A DNA stretch of 64,000 nucleotides from Rhodococcus sp. P-2 (GCF_016598535.1 NZ_CP066779.1:3100001-3164000), one strand, 5' to 3'; shown: positions 15,548 to 27,115, counted from the first letter of the stretch. The notes: generated from the sequence alone by a model not told the origin. Translations and numbers: made by a program.

Positions 15548-17281
15548 ATGCTGATCAGGCTGCTGCGCACTTATCTGACGCCGTACCGGGGTGAACTCAC
15601 GGGCGTTGTCGTCCTGCAGTTTATTTCGACTATGGCGGCCCTTTACCTTCCGAGTCTCAATGCCGACATCATCGACAATGGTGTGACCAAAGGCGACACC
15701 GGCTACATCCTCTCCACCGGCGGGATGATGCTCATGGTCACGCTGACGCAGATCCTCTGCTCGGTGGGTGCCGTCTTCTTCGGTGCGCGAGTCGCCATGG
15801 GCGTCGGACGCGACCTGCGAGCGTCGGTGCTGCATCAGGTCGGGACGTTCTCGGCCAGGGAAGTCGGCCACTTCGGCGCGCCTTCGCTGATCACCCGAAA
15901 CACCAACGACGTCCAGCAAGTTCAGATGATGGTCGTGATGAGTTGCACCATCCTCGTCATGGCGCCGATCATGTGCGTCGGCGGCATCATCATGGCTCTG
16001 CGGCAGGACCTGAATCTGTCCTGGATCCTCGGCGTCAGCGTCCCTCTCCTCGTGATCTCGATGGGTTTCCTGATCGCCCGGATGGTGCCCGGTTTCCGGG
16101 TCATGCAAGGCCGTCTCGACGCCGTCAACCGTGTTCTTCGCGAACAGATCACGGGCATCCGGGTTGTCCGAGCATTCGTGCGGGAACCGTACGAGGTCGA
16201 GCGTTTCGGCGACGCCAATCGCGAACTGACGGAGACGGCACTCGGCGTCGGCCGCCTCATGGCACTGATGTTCCCGCTCGTGATGCTGATCAGCAACGTC
16301 ACCAGCGTCGCGGTCATCTGGTTCGGTGGCCATCAGATCAACGAGGGCTCGATGCAGATCGGCTCGCTCACCGCCATGCTCAGCTACATCATGCAGATCC
16401 TGATGGCCGTCATGATGGCCACCTTCATGGCGGTGATGCTGCCGCGTGCGTCGGTGTGCGCCGAACGTATCTCCGAGGTGCTCGACACGGATTCGTCGGT
16501 GATCCCGCCCGAGAATCCGATCCGAGAGCTGAAGGACCCGGGCGTCGTCGAACTTCGTGGCGCTCAGTTCCAGTTCCCCGGAGCCGAGGAACCCGTGTTG
16601 CGCGACATCACCTTTCGTGCCGAGCCCGGAAAGACGACCGCGATCATCGGCGGCACCGGATCGGGAAAGACCACTCTGCTCAACCTGATTCCGCGATTGA
16701 TCGATTCCACCTCCGGATCGGTATCGGTGGGAGGAGTCGACGTCCGCGACATCGACACGGAGTTGCTCTGCTCGGTGATCGGGCTGGTTCCGCAGAAGCC
16801 CTACCTGTTCTCCGGCACCGTCGCCACCAATCTTCGCTACGGAAACCCCGAAGCTACCGACGAATGGCTGTGGGAGTGTCTCGAAATCGCCCAAGCTGCC
16901 GACTTCGTCCGTGCCATGCCCGAAGGCCTGGACACACCGGTGGCACAAGGCGGTACGACGGTATCGGGTGGTCAGCGTCAGAGACTCGCCATCGCCCGAG
17001 CGTTGGTGCGTAAGCCGCAGATCTATCTGTTCGACGATTCCTTCTCGGCACTCGACCTCACTACTGATGCGAGGCTGCGTGCGGCGCTCCGGCCGGTCAC
17101 GCAAGACGCCTGCATCGTCGTTGTCGCGCAGCGTATCTCCACCATCGTCGAGGCCGATCAGATCATCGTGCTCGACGACGGCGCCATCGTGGGGATCGGC
17201 ACGCACGACGAACTCGTGGTCAGTTGTCCCACCTACGGCGAAATCGTCGCCTCTCAGCTAGCCGTACAGGACGCATCATGA
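15548..17281 (+). CDS. ABC exporter half-transporter A (degenerate NBD)
   Basis: A 577-residue fused six-helix membrane domain and ATPase domain. Walker A GGTGSGKTT (about residue 367) and the canonical signature VSGGQRQR (about 471) are present. The Walker B is followed by Asp, not Glu (YLFDDSFSALD), and the H-loop His is Gln (AQRIST). Those two changes mark the degenerate catalytic half of a heterodimeric exporter. The stop overlaps the ATG of the next gene by four bases. Probably multidrug or lipid export; the substrate is not evident. Confidence 0.92.
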   Translation: MLIRLLRTYLTPYRGELTGVVVLQFISTMAALYLPSLNADIIDNGVTKGDTGYILSTGGMMLMVTLTQILCSVGAVFFGARVAMGVGRDLRASVLHQVGTFSAREVGHFGAPSLITRNTNDVQQVQMMVVMSCTILVMAPIMCVGGIIMALRQDLNLSWILGVSVPLLVISMGFLIARMVPGFRVMQGRLDAVNRVLREQITGIRVVRAFVREPYEVERFGDANRELTETALGVGRLMALMFPLVMLISNVTSVAVIWFGGHQINEGSMQIGSLTAMLSYIMQILMAVMMATFMAVMLPRASVCAERISEVLDTDSSVIPPENPIRELKDPGVVELRGAQFQFPGAEEPVLRDITFRAEPGKTTAIIGGTGSGKTTLLNLIPRLIDSTSGSVSVGGVDVRDIDTELLCSVIGLVPQKPYLFSGTVATNLRYGNPEATDEWLWECLEIAQAADFVRAMPEGLDTPVAQGGTTVSGGQRQRLAIARALVRKPQIYLFDDSFSALDLTTDARLRAALRPVTQDACIVVVAQRISTIVEADQIIVLDDGAIVGIGTHDELVVSCPTYGEIVASQLAVQDAS

Positions 17282-19209
17282 GCAATCGACCGACTTCCTC
17301 GCCTCCCATCGGCCCGCCCGGCGGCGGCGATCCCACCAAGAAGGCCATGAACTTCGGCCCTTCGCTCAAGCGTCTCCTCGGTCGCTTGAGTCCGGACAAG
17401 CCGATCGTCGTCCTGATCTTCGCTTTGGTGACGGCAAGCGTCGTACTTTCCTCGATCGCTCCGAAGATCTTGGGAAACGCCACCAACCTGATCTTCGACG
17501 GCATCGTCAGCAAACAACTCCAGCCGGGGACGACCAAGGAACAGGCTGTCGAAGGATTGCGCGCTTCGGGGCAGGGTCAGCTCGCCGACATGGTGTCCGG
17601 CATGGCCGTTGTGCCCGGAACCGGAATCGATTTCGACGCCGTCGGCAAGGTCTTGATGATCGTGCTGCTGTTGTTCGTCTGTGCGTCGCTGTTCAGTTGG
17701 CTGCAGGCGTATCTGCTCAACATCGTGGTGCAACGTACCGTTCGCCGTCTGCGCGAGGACGTCGAGCAGAAGATTCATCGACTTCCTTTGCGGTACTTCG
17801 ATACCCACGCCCGCGGCGACGTTCTCTCGCGCGTGACCAATGACATCGACAACGTCGCGCAGAGCCTGCAGCAGACGCTCAGCCAGCTGGTCATGTCGGT
17901 GATGACCGTCCTCGGCATTCTGGTGATGATGCTGTGGATCTCGCCGTTGCTCGCCCTGATCGCGGTGGCAACCGTTCCGCTGTCGATCATGGTCACGGCG
18001 TTCATCGCGAAGCGTTCACAGAAGCACTTCGTGGCGCAGTGGAAGAGCACTGGCGGCATTAACGCACAGGTCGAAGAAGCGTTCAGCGGCCACGAGTTGG
18101 TCAAGGTGTTCGGCCGCCAGCAGGAGGTCGAGGAGCGCTTCCGCAAGCAGAACGAGGATCTGTACGAGTCGAGCTTCAAGGCACAGTTCATCTCCGGTCT
18201 GGTCATGCCGGCCGTGATGTTCCTCGGCAACCTCAACTACGTTGCCATCGCAGTGGTGGGCGGCATGCGCGTCGCATCCGGAACGATGACGCTCGGCGAC
18301 GTGCAGGCGTTCATTCAGTACTCGCGGCAGTTCACCCAGCCGCTCACGCAGATCGCGTCGATGACCAATCTGCTGCAGTCCGGCGTCGCTTCGGCCGAGC
18401 GGGTCTTTGCGCTGCTCGATCAAGACGAGCAGTCGGAGGATCCGAGGGGTGCGAAGTCGCCCACGGTCGACCAGGGCCGGGTCAAGTTCGAGAACGTCAC
18501 CTTCAGTTACAAACCGGAACAGCCGCTGATCGAGGACCTGTCCCTGACCGCCGAGCCGGGTCAGATGGTTGCGATCGTCGGACCCACCGGAGCAGGCAAG
18601 ACCACCCTCGTCAATCTCATCCTGCGGTTCTACGAACTCAATTCCGGCCGAATCACTCTGGACGGCATCGATATAGCCGACATGACGCGAGACGATCTGC
18701 GCTCACGCATCGGCATGGTTCTGCAGGACGCATGGCTGTTCGGTGGAACCATCCGCGAGAACATTGCGTACGGCAAGCCCGGTGCCACCGACGAGGAGAT
18801 CCGTCGCGCGGCAGAGATGAGCTACGTCGACAAGTTCGTGCACTCCTTGCCCGAGGGCTACGACACGGTCATCGACGAGGAAGGCAGCAACGTCAGTGCC
18901 GGTGAGAAGCAGCTCATCACCATCGCCCGTGCCTTCATCTCGCAGCCGTCCATCCTGATCCTCGACGAGGCGACCAGTTCGGTGGATACACGTACCGAAC
19001 TACTGGTTCAGAGCGCCACTGCGGTTCTGCGCAGTGACCGCACCAGTTTTGTCATCGCGCACCGTCTTTCGACAATTCGTGATGCGAACCTGATCGTGGT
19101 GATGGAGGAAGGCCGGATCGTGGAGCAGGGGAGCCATGAGGCGCTGCTCGAATCCCGCGGCGCGTACTTCCGTCTGTACAACAGCCAATTCGTGGGCGCG
19201 GAGATCTAA
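17278..19209 (+). CDS. ABC exporter half-transporter B (canonical Walker B)
   Basis: A 643-residue partner of the preceding half-transporter, with a proline/glycine-rich N-terminus, six membrane helices and an ATPase domain. Walker A GPTGAGKTT (about 434), catalytic Glu in LILDEATSSVD, and H-loop His (IAHRLST) are intact, but the signature is VSAGEKQL instead of LSGGQ. The complementary defects mean that one competent site forms from Walker A/B here and the signature of the partner, as in TM287/288-type exporters. An insert at about residues 65-125 after the first helix is extracytoplasmic. Confidence 0.93.
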   Translation: MSNRPTSSPPIGPPGGGDPTKKAMNFGPSLKRLLGRLSPDKPIVVLIFALVTASVVLSSIAPKILGNATNLIFDGIVSKQLQPGTTKEQAVEGLRASGQGQLADMVSGMAVVPGTGIDFDAVGKVLMIVLLLFVCASLFSWLQAYLLNIVVQRTVRRLREDVEQKIHRLPLRYFDTHARGDVLSRVTNDIDNVAQSLQQTLSQLVMSVMTVLGILVMMLWISPLLALIAVATVPLSIMVTAFIAKRSQKHFVAQWKSTGGINAQVEEAFSGHELVKVFGRQQEVEERFRKQNEDLYESSFKAQFISGLVMPAVMFLGNLNYVAIAVVGGMRVASGTMTLGDVQAFIQYSRQFTQPLTQIASMTNLLQSGVASAERVFALLDQDEQSEDPRGAKSPTVDQGRVKFENVTFSYKPEQPLIEDLSLTAEPGQMVAIVGPTGAGKTTLVNLILRFYELNSGRITLDGIDIADMTRDDLRSRIGMVLQDAWLFGGTIRENIAYGKPGATDEEIRRAAEMSYVDKFVHSLPEGYDTVIDEEGSNVSAGEKQLITIARAFISQPSILILDEATSSVDTRTELLVQSATAVLRSDRTSFVIAHRLSTIRDANLIVVMEEGRIVEQGSHEALLESRGAYFRLYNSQFVGAEI

Positions 19210-19231
19210 TCGCGCTACTACGGTGGTGAGC

Positions 19232-19900
19232 ATGCTGATTGCCGAGGATCTGCTGTTGCTCGCCACCGACGACGTCAGCGGGAAACTGCTGCGTTCGTCG
19301 TCCTACGTCGATGTTGCGCTCGGAGGTGCCTTGTTGGTCGAGCTTGTGCTTGCCGACCGCGTCCGTCTCGACGGCTCCGGATGGAGGGCGCGGGCAGCCG
19401 TCATCGACAATCGGCCACTCGCGGATCCCACTCTCAACGCTGCATTGGCGAGGCTGGTGGAGAAGCCACCGGCCCGGCCGACTGCGGTGGTGAACCGACT
19501 CGCGAAGGGCGCAAGGAAGGCGCTCTATGCAGGCATGGCGGCCCGCGGAATTGTGACGGCCGTGGAGCATCAAGTGCTCGGTATCTTTCCGAGTGTCAGA
19601 TGGCCGGCGACAAACCCGCGGTACGAGGATCAACTGCGCTCCGTGCTGCGTGACATTCTGCTGGGCGTCCGCGAACCCACTCCCGCCGAAGGTGCATTGG
19701 TGTCGATCCTGGCAGGCGCCAACATGCTCAAGGTGATCGTTCCGGCGGATCAGTTCAAGGCGGCGAAAGCGCGAGCGAAGGTGCTGTCGCAGGGAAACTG
19801 GGCGAGCGAGGCAGTGCGGCAGTCGATCGCCGCGACGCAGGCAGCCACTACAGCGGCGCTCACCGCAACAATTGCGGCGTCGACATCCTCGGGATCGTAA
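19232..19900 (+). CDS. GPP34 (GOLPH3/VPS74-like) family protein
   Basis: A 222-residue protein matching the GPP34 family: the N-terminus LIAEDLLLLATDDVSGKLL and the central DPTLNAALARL segment are typical. Eukaryotic relatives bind phosphatidylinositol 4-phosphate; in actinobacteria these are stand-alone proteins of unclear role, presumably at the membrane surface. The ATG at 19232 was used; in-frame GTG codons at 19226 and 19223 are alternatives. The alanine-rich C-terminus looks disordered. Confidence 0.82.
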   Translation: MLIAEDLLLLATDDVSGKLLRSSSYVDVALGGALLVELVLADRVRLDGSGWRARAAVIDNRPLADPTLNAALARLVEKPPARPTAVVNRLAKGARKALYAGMAARGIVTAVEHQVLGIFPSVRWPATNPRYEDQLRSVLRDILLGVREPTPAEGALVSILAGANMLKVIVPADQFKAAKARAKVLSQGNWASEAVRQSIAATQAATTAALTATIAASTSSGS

Positions 19901-21969
<2,069 letters not shown>

Positions 21970-22029
21970 CCAAGCACCACAAGGCGCTCGGATGCGAGTT
22001 GGCGACCGTCCAGTTGCGCAGAACACACC

Positions 22030-22067
22030 GAAGGCCCTGCGGTTTCACGTGGAACCGCAGGGCCTTC
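22030..22067 (-). terminator. Intrinsic terminator of the proline-rich membrane protein operon
   Basis: A perfect 15-base stem (22030-22044 with 22053-22067) encloses an 8-base loop. It lies 20 bases after the stop of the minus-strand gene at 22088; a T-rich stretch (GGTGTGTTCTG) follows on that strand. It separates this operon from yhhQ. Confidence 0.75.
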
Positions 22068-22087
22068 GAGGTATGTAAACGAACTGA

Positions 22088-23035
22088 TCAGGCAGCTACC
22101 GGACCGCCGGTCAGTACGCGATATGCGTAGGTACTGGCGATCAGCGCGACGGGCGCCGTCACCAGTAGTCCGATTCCACACAGCAGTGCACCGACGATGT
22201 TGATACCGATCAGAGCGAGCGCCAGCAGGATCAAGGTTCCGACGTTCGACGAGGTCAACGCATAGCTCGACTTGATGCCGGAAATCGCATCCTGGTTCTT
22301 GTCCACGATGAAGGTCAGCGTGTAGTAGAGCAGGAACGCCGCGATGATGCCGGGAATTATGCAGAGCGCCAAACCGACGTAGGTAGCTACGGCTACAAGG
22401 AAACCGCCGAGGACAACCGCACCGATGTTGGTGAATTGGAAGAAGGTGCCGAAGGCCGGCTTGATTCCGTCCAATTCGCTCAATGCTCCACGAAGGAATG
22501 CGGCTTGGATGATGTAGCCGACGACTGCAGTGACCAATCCGCCCACGATCGACAGCGCGTTGAACTCGGTGTTGGTGTAGTCGAAGCCGTTGAACGCGCC
22601 CTGGATCAGTCCGGCGATCACAAACGCGATGAGCGAGATCCCGATCCAGACGAGCGCATTGTCTTTGAATTTGTTCCAGCCGTACGTAATTGCTGCACCC
22701 ACGGAAAGCTGGGGGCCGCCGAAACCTGCGCCGTAGTCATTCGGAGGCGGAGGCGGGAAGTTGCCACCCCCGGGAGGAGGCGGGTACCCGCCGGGCGGCG
22801 GATAGTTTCCGCCGGGAGGGGGATAGTTTCCGCCCTGGGGTGGCGGTGGGTATCCACCGGGCGGCGGGTAATTGCCACCTTGAGGCGGAGGCGGGTAGCT
22901 ACCGCCCTGTGGAGGCCCGGCCGGAGGGGGATAGCTTCCGGGAGGGGGTGCTCCCTGCTGGCCGTACGGATCCTGGGGTGGGAATTGCTTCCCATCCTCT
23001 GGGTTCTGGTTGGGGTCGTGCCCACCGGTTGTCAT
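22088..23035 (-). CDS. Proline/glycine-rich multi-pass membrane protein
   Basis: A 315-residue protein. Residues 1-110 are low-complexity repeats of the type PPPQGGNYPPPGGY; residues about 115-315 contain five or six hydrophobic segments without a recognised catalytic motif. The opening MTTGGHDPNQNPEDGKQFPP is almost the same as that of the upstream RDD protein, and the DNA encoding the two N-termini is nearly identical, so one tail was copied from the other. The gap to the RDD gene is 8 bases, so they are one operon. Function unknown; such tails may mediate protein contacts at the membrane. Confidence 0.8.
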   Translation of the reverse strand: MTTGGHDPNQNPEDGKQFPPQDPYGQQGAPPPGSYPPPAGPPQGGSYPPPPQGGNYPPPGGYPPPPQGGNYPPPGGNYPPPGGYPPPPGGGNFPPPPPNDYGAGFGGPQLSVGAAITYGWNKFKDNALVWIGISLIAFVIAGLIQGAFNGFDYTNTEFNALSIVGGLVTAVVGYIIQAAFLRGALSELDGIKPAFGTFFQFTNIGAVVLGGFLVAVATYVGLALCIIPGIIAAFLLYYTLTFIVDKNQDAISGIKSSYALTSSNVGTLILLALALIGINIVGALLCGIGLLVTAPVALIASTYAYRVLTGGPVAA

Positions 23036-23043
23036 ATTCCTAC

Positions 23044-23763
23044 CTAGCCCTTGACTACCTGAGTTCCACCAGCGAGCTCGTCATGCTTGCCCTGCTTGGT
23101 GGGGCTGTTGTTGATGGTGACTGCGATGACGATGTACGCAACCAGCGCGAGGATTCCGCCGATGATCGGAATGATCGAGAGCAAAGTGAAAGCGTTGCGA
23201 ATCGCAGACTGCTGGACTGAGGGGCGAGGTGCGCCGCCCGGACCGTGTACTGAAAGGCCCAGAATCATCTTTCCCAAAGTCCGACCCTGCGTCACTTCCA
23301 TTGCGATGAAGTACGCGAAGGTCAGAATTCCCGAGAACAGCCCCGAGACCAGAATCAAGCTGTCGGAGTCACTGACCAACAGAGCCAGAATCGCGGCGAT
23401 GATGCCGACGATGATGCCGTCGATGATGCGGGCACCGAGTCGAATCCACAGATCGCCCGGCTGAGCGCCCGAAGGCAGCCGGTTTCCTCCGCCGTACGCA
23501 CCTTGGTCGTTGAACTGCGGAGGAGGCGGGAAGTTTCCGCCCTGGGGCGGCGGCGGGTATCCACCGGGAGGCGGGTAGTTGCCACCCTGAGGAGGCGGGA
23601 AGTTTCCGCCCTGCGGAGGTGGGTAGCTTCCGCCCTGCGGGGGGCCGGCGGGAGGTGGGTAACTTCCGGGAGGAGGTGTTCCCTGCTGGCCATATGGATC
23701 CTGGGGTGGGAATTGCTTCCCGCCTTCTGGATTCTGGTTGGGGTCGTACCCGCCGGTTGTCAT
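23044..23763 (-). CDS. RDD-family membrane protein with proline-rich N-terminal tail
   Basis: A 239-residue protein: residues 1-90 are PPPQGG-type repeats; residues about 100-235 form an RDD domain (LGARIIDGIIVGII opening with the Arg and Asp that name the family) with about three to four helices. RDD proteins are envelope proteins, some linked to ion transport. First gene of a two-gene operon on this strand. The tail is shared at DNA level with the neighbour at 22088. Confidence 0.85.
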   Translation of the reverse strand: MTTGGYDPNQNPEGGKQFPPQDPYGQQGTPPPGSYPPPAGPPQGGSYPPPQGGNFPPPQGGNYPPPGGYPPPPQGGNFPPPPQFNDQGAYGGGNRLPSGAQPGDLWIRLGARIIDGIIVGIIAAILALLVSDSDSLILVSGLFSGILTFAYFIAMEVTQGRTLGKMILGLSVHGPGGAPRPSVQQSAIRNAFTLLSIIPIIGGILALVAYIVIAVTINNSPTKQGKHDELAGGTQVVKG

Positions 23764-23893
23764 GTGTTCCCCTCAGTCGTAAATATCGCGCTCGAGTGTG
23801 ACAGTGGATATGACCCTACTGGGATCAAAGAGCGATGTGGATGACATCTGCTCACTTGGATTCGGAGGTCACCTGTGGTTTAGGCTGCGTTGT

Positions 23894-24532
23894 ATGACGA
23901 GTTCCGGGGGCAACAACGACGATTCTTCGAGCGATTACCAGGCAAAACCTGGATACGGAGAATTTCCGAGCCTGCCTTCTGAGGGGTACGGCGTGTCCCC
24001 GTCCGAAACGCAGTCTTCACCTGAAATTCCCGGATATACCACTCCCAACGAGCAGTACCCGGGTTACCCACCGCCGTCGTACAACCCCACCGGCAATACG
24101 CCTGAGCCGGGTGGAATTGGTGAACCAAACCCATATCTGCCGCCGCAGACCTTCAATCCACCTAATCAATACCCGGCCAATCAATATCAGCAACCCGGAC
24201 AATATGGACAGGCTCAGTACGGTCAGCCGCCGAACCCGTACGGTCAACCGAATCAATTCGCGGGCGGGTACGCACCGCCGATGCGGCCGGTCGGTACCAA
24301 TGGTCTGGCAATTGCATCGCTGGTTGTGTCGCTTGCGGGCGGTTGCTTTTACAGTCTCGGCGGAATCGTCGGGATCATTCTGGGAATTGTCGCGCTCAAC
24401 CAGATCAAGCAGACAGGTCAAGAGGGACGCGGTCTCGCGATTGCCGGAATTGCGGTCGGAGCGACTTTCTTGGCGATCTTTGCCGTGATTCTTGTGGTCG
24501 CACTCATAGCAAGTGCATCGTCGCCGTACTGA
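23894..24532 (+). CDS. DUF4190-type membrane protein with proline/tyrosine-rich tail
   Basis: A 212-residue protein. Residues 1-130 are rich in Pro, Tyr, Gln and Asn (QYGQPPNPYGQPNQ); residues about 135-210 form two helices of the DUF4190 type (NGLAIASLVVSLAGGCFYSL ... GIVGIILGIVALNQIKQ). It is divergent from the RDD operon and has a similar tail, so the three genes may serve the same envelope process. The ATG at 23894 was chosen because upstream codons in the frame look non-coding. The last codons belong to a 16-base tandem duplication. Confidence 0.78.
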   Translation: MTSSGGNNDDSSSDYQAKPGYGEFPSLPSEGYGVSPSETQSSPEIPGYTTPNEQYPGYPPPSYNPTGNTPEPGGIGEPNPYLPPQTFNPPNQYPANQYQQPGQYGQAQYGQPPNPYGQPNQFAGGYAPPMRPVGTNGLAIASLVVSLAGGCFYSLGGIVGIILGIVALNQIKQTGQEGRGLAIAGIAVGATFLAIFAVILVVALIASASSPY

Positions 24533-24553
24533 AGTGGCGCCGTACTGAAGTGC
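24522..24553. repeat. 16-base tandem duplication copying a stop codon
   Basis: Units CGCCGTACTGAAGTGG (24522-24537) and CGCCGTACTGAAGTGC (24538-24553) differ only in the last base. The first contains the last two codons and TGA of the DUF4190 gene; the second repeats them outside the gene. This is the second of three such structures in the window. Confidence 0.9.
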
Positions 24554-24560
24554 GCAGCGC

Positions 24561-25301
24561 TCACACGGGCGTGACGATGGATGACGCGGGGAGCGGCTTC
24601 CCGAAGTAATAGCCCTGGCCCATATCGCAGCCGGCTCTCGAGACGTTGGCTGCGTGTTCGGCGGTTTCGACGCCCTCTGCGATCGAATCAAGCCCGAGCT
24701 TGCGGGCGATGTCGGCGATGGACTCCATGACCATGAAAGCGCGATCTCCAGCACGACCCGCTGCGCTGACGGCCCATGTCAACGATTGGTCGATCTTGAG
24801 AATGTCGAGCGGCAATTCCGACAACGCGGAGAACGACGCGAAGCCCGCCCCGAAATCATCGAGGGCAATTCGAATTCCTTCGTTGTGCAGGATGTGAAGA
24901 GTGTCCGCGGCATGCCTACCTACGACGCCGAGTTCGGTGACTTCGACGATAATTCTGCTCAGTGGCGTTTCTGAACTGTCGAGTGCTCCGAGGATCTCGT
25001 GAGCGGCGTGCGGCGTCGCGAGTTGGCGAGGCGAAAAGTTGACCGCAACCATCATGTGCTCAGGCCACGACGCTGTTTGGGCGCAAATCATATCCAGAGC
25101 TTGTAATCCGATGGGAATGATGAGTCCGGAAGATTCGGCGGAGCGCATGAAATCTTGAGGTTCGATCAACCCTCGGAGTGGATGGCGCCACCGCAAAAGT
25201 GCTTCGTAGCTGACAATTGCTGACGAGTTCAGATTGACCTGGGGTTGATACAACACCTCGAATTGATGGTCGTCGAGTGCCTCGCGAAGCTCGCGGACCA
25301 T
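24561..25301 (-). CDS. Stand-alone EAL-domain protein (c-di-GMP phosphodiesterase)
   Basis: A 246-residue protein made of a single EAL domain. Expected residues are present: EALLRW, VNFSP, EVTE, DDFGAGF, LKIDQSL and AEGVE, covering the metal-binding and catalytic positions, so it should hydrolyse cyclic di-GMP. There is no membrane or sensory domain. The ATG at 25301 is the first in-frame start giving a complete domain. It is the likely counterpart of the diguanylate cyclase at 11046. Confidence 0.9.
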   Translation of the reverse strand: MVRELREALDDHQFEVLYQPQVNLNSSAIVSYEALLRWRHPLRGLIEPQDFMRSAESSGLIIPIGLQALDMICAQTASWPEHMMVAVNFSPRQLATPHAAHEILGALDSSETPLSRIIVEVTELGVVGRHAADTLHILHNEGIRIALDDFGAGFASFSALSELPLDILKIDQSLTWAVSAAGRAGDRAFMVMESIADIARKLGLDSIAEGVETAEHAANVSRAGCDMGQGYYFGKPLPASSIVTPV

Positions 25302-25557
25302 GCGTATTCCTTTTCGTCCTGAGTCGCCCGTGCCGCACGTGCGTGTCAGCGTGGATGCTGCAAGTGGGTACTGCGGTCGGATTCCAGGTTCAGATCCGGG
25401 GTGTGGTTTTGCAGGGACCACTCGCCCTGAATTGCCTTCGCCAGTCTCGACCGTACTTCACTATTTGGAAATTGCCAACGAATAGCTATTGCGGACCGCT
25501 TTGTCATATCGGACAATCGAGCTTTTGTCCCCGACAAGGCGCTGATTGATACTTCAC

Positions 25558-26454
25558 TTACTTTGCCGGGAAAATCCACGGGTTCCGGGGGATCTTGCGA
25601 GAGTCGAATCGATCCGCCAATAGCGGAGGCGTGACAACTTCGCCGGGTTCGGCGAGACCGATGCTCGACGCGATCATCGTCAGAACCTGTTCGGCACTGC
25701 GTCCGGCTTCGAGTTGATCTGCCAGGGTCACTGCGCCATCGCGCTTCGCGAGTCGTTTGCCTTCACTGTTCAACGCGAGAGGAACGTGAGCGTACGACGG
25801 TGGTTCGATGTCGAGCAGTTGGGCAAGGTACGCCTGACGCGGCGCCGAGGTGAGGAGGTCGTCGCCGCGGACGACTTGATCGATGTTCTGGGCGCCGTCG
25901 TCGACGACTACTGCGAGGTTGTAGGCGGGTACTCCGTCTCCGCGGAGCAGGACGACGTCGTCGACTTGCCTCGTCACCTCGCCGAACAGTGCGTCGTGCA
26001 CGGTGAATGAATCGATATCTGCCCGAAGTCTCAGCGCCGGGGATCGTCCGCTTGCCGATCTGTCGGCGCGTTCGGCGTCCGACAGGTTTCGGCACGTGCC
26101 AGGGTAGGCGCCATCGGGAGCATGGGGAGCGGACGGCGCCTGCAGGATCTCTTTGCGTGTGCAGAAGCAAGGGTAGGTCAGGTTGCGCTCGCGCAACCGG
26201 TCGATAGCCTTGTGGTACAAGGGAAGACGGTGTGACTGTAGGACGACCGGGCCGTCCCACGTAAGGCCGAGCCTGCGCAGATCGTCGAGTTGTCGTTCCA
26301 TCGCGCCGGGGCGAACACGGTCGAGATCCTCGACGCGAATGAGGAAATCGCGCCCGCTGGTGCGGGCGAACAGCCAGGCTAGAAGGGCGGTACGGAGGTT
26401 TCCCAGATGGAGATCGCCGGACGGACTCGGCGCGAAGCGCCCTGCTCCTGCCAC
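25558..26454 (-). CDS. gluQRS: Glutamyl-Q tRNA(Asp) synthetase
   Basis: A 298-residue truncated glutamyl-tRNA synthetase paralogue lacking the anticodon-binding half. HIGH-like motif PSGDLHLGN near residue 11, KMSKS-like KRLAKRDGA near 240, and a CxC...C zinc site (YPCFCTRKEI, then YPGTC). It attaches glutamate to the queuosine base of tRNA-Asp, so it only makes sense in a cell that has queuosine; tgt and the YhhQ transporter are 4-6 kb away. The GTG start at 26454 is one base from the stop of the upstream TetR gene. Confidence 0.93.
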   Translation of the reverse strand: MAGAGRFAPSPSGDLHLGNLRTALLAWLFARTSGRDFLIRVEDLDRVRPGAMERQLDDLRRLGLTWDGPVVLQSHRLPLYHKAIDRLRERNLTYPCFCTRKEILQAPSAPHAPDGAYPGTCRNLSDAERADRSASGRSPALRLRADIDSFTVHDALFGEVTRQVDDVVLLRGDGVPAYNLAVVVDDGAQNIDQVVRGDDLLTSAPRQAYLAQLLDIEPPSYAHVPLALNSEGKRLAKRDGAVTLADQLEAGRSAEQVLTMIASSIGLAEPGEVVTPPLLADRFDSRKIPRNPWIFPAK

Positions 26455-26455
26455 G

Positions 26456-27064
26456 TCAGCTGGCGAGCACGACGGAGGTGGGCAGATTCTCGGCGTCGTG
26501 CAGGGTGAGGCGGATCTGGGTTTCCAAAGCGTGATCGAGGTACTGCGGTGGATACATGGCGGGGCTTCCGAGTGCGTCGAGTGCCAAACCGTTGACGGTT
26601 GAAAGTAGAAGTGCCGCTCTGGTTTCAGCTTCCGGAGTGCCGATTCCGATCAAGACGGTCGAGATGCCGGTGCGGATCGTGAACAGAGTTGTCCGGCGGA
26701 TCTCGGAGAGTGACTCACTGGTTGCGGCGCGCACGGCAAAGGCGGCGAGCACATGTGCCTCGCGCGTACGTTGCTCGTCGAGGGGCAACAGTTGCGAGAG
26801 CGCTTGGAACAGGGAGGCATGTGGGTCCGCGTCGGCGGACGACTCGGCCAGTCGCGTCAACAATCGATCGACGAGGGTTCGCAGTGCGAACGCGAACATC
26901 TCGTCCTTGGTCGAGAAGTGATGTTGCACTGCGCCGATCGAGACGCCCGCCCGTTTTGCGACCTCGCGAACGCTGGCATTTTCCAGTCCGGATTCCGCGG
27001 CGACGTCGAACAATGCCGCCGCAAGCAGGTCTGGACTCGTGGAGGATTTTCGGCGTTCCGGCAT
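26456..27064 (-). CDS. TetR-family regulator
   Basis: A 202-residue TetR regulator with HTH in residues about 10-60 (LENASVREVAKRAGVSIGAV then QHHFSTKDEMF) and a C-terminal helical ligand domain. It is the first gene of a two-gene unit with gluQRS (one-base gap). That linkage may be incidental. No obvious palindrome was seen immediately upstream. Confidence 0.88.
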   Translation of the reverse strand: MPERRKSSTSPDLLAAALFDVAAESGLENASVREVAKRAGVSIGAVQHHFSTKDEMFAFALRTLVDRLLTRLAESSADADPHASLFQALSQLLPLDEQRTREAHVLAAFAVRAATSESLSEIRRTTLFTIRTGISTVLIGIGTPEAETRAALLLSTVNGLALDALGSPAMYPPQYLDHALETQIRLTLHDAENLPTSVVLAS

Positions 27065-27115
27065 ACCGCGACATTACCTGTGTATGGAAGTAATGCCCAC
27101 GTCAGGGGTGCTTTT

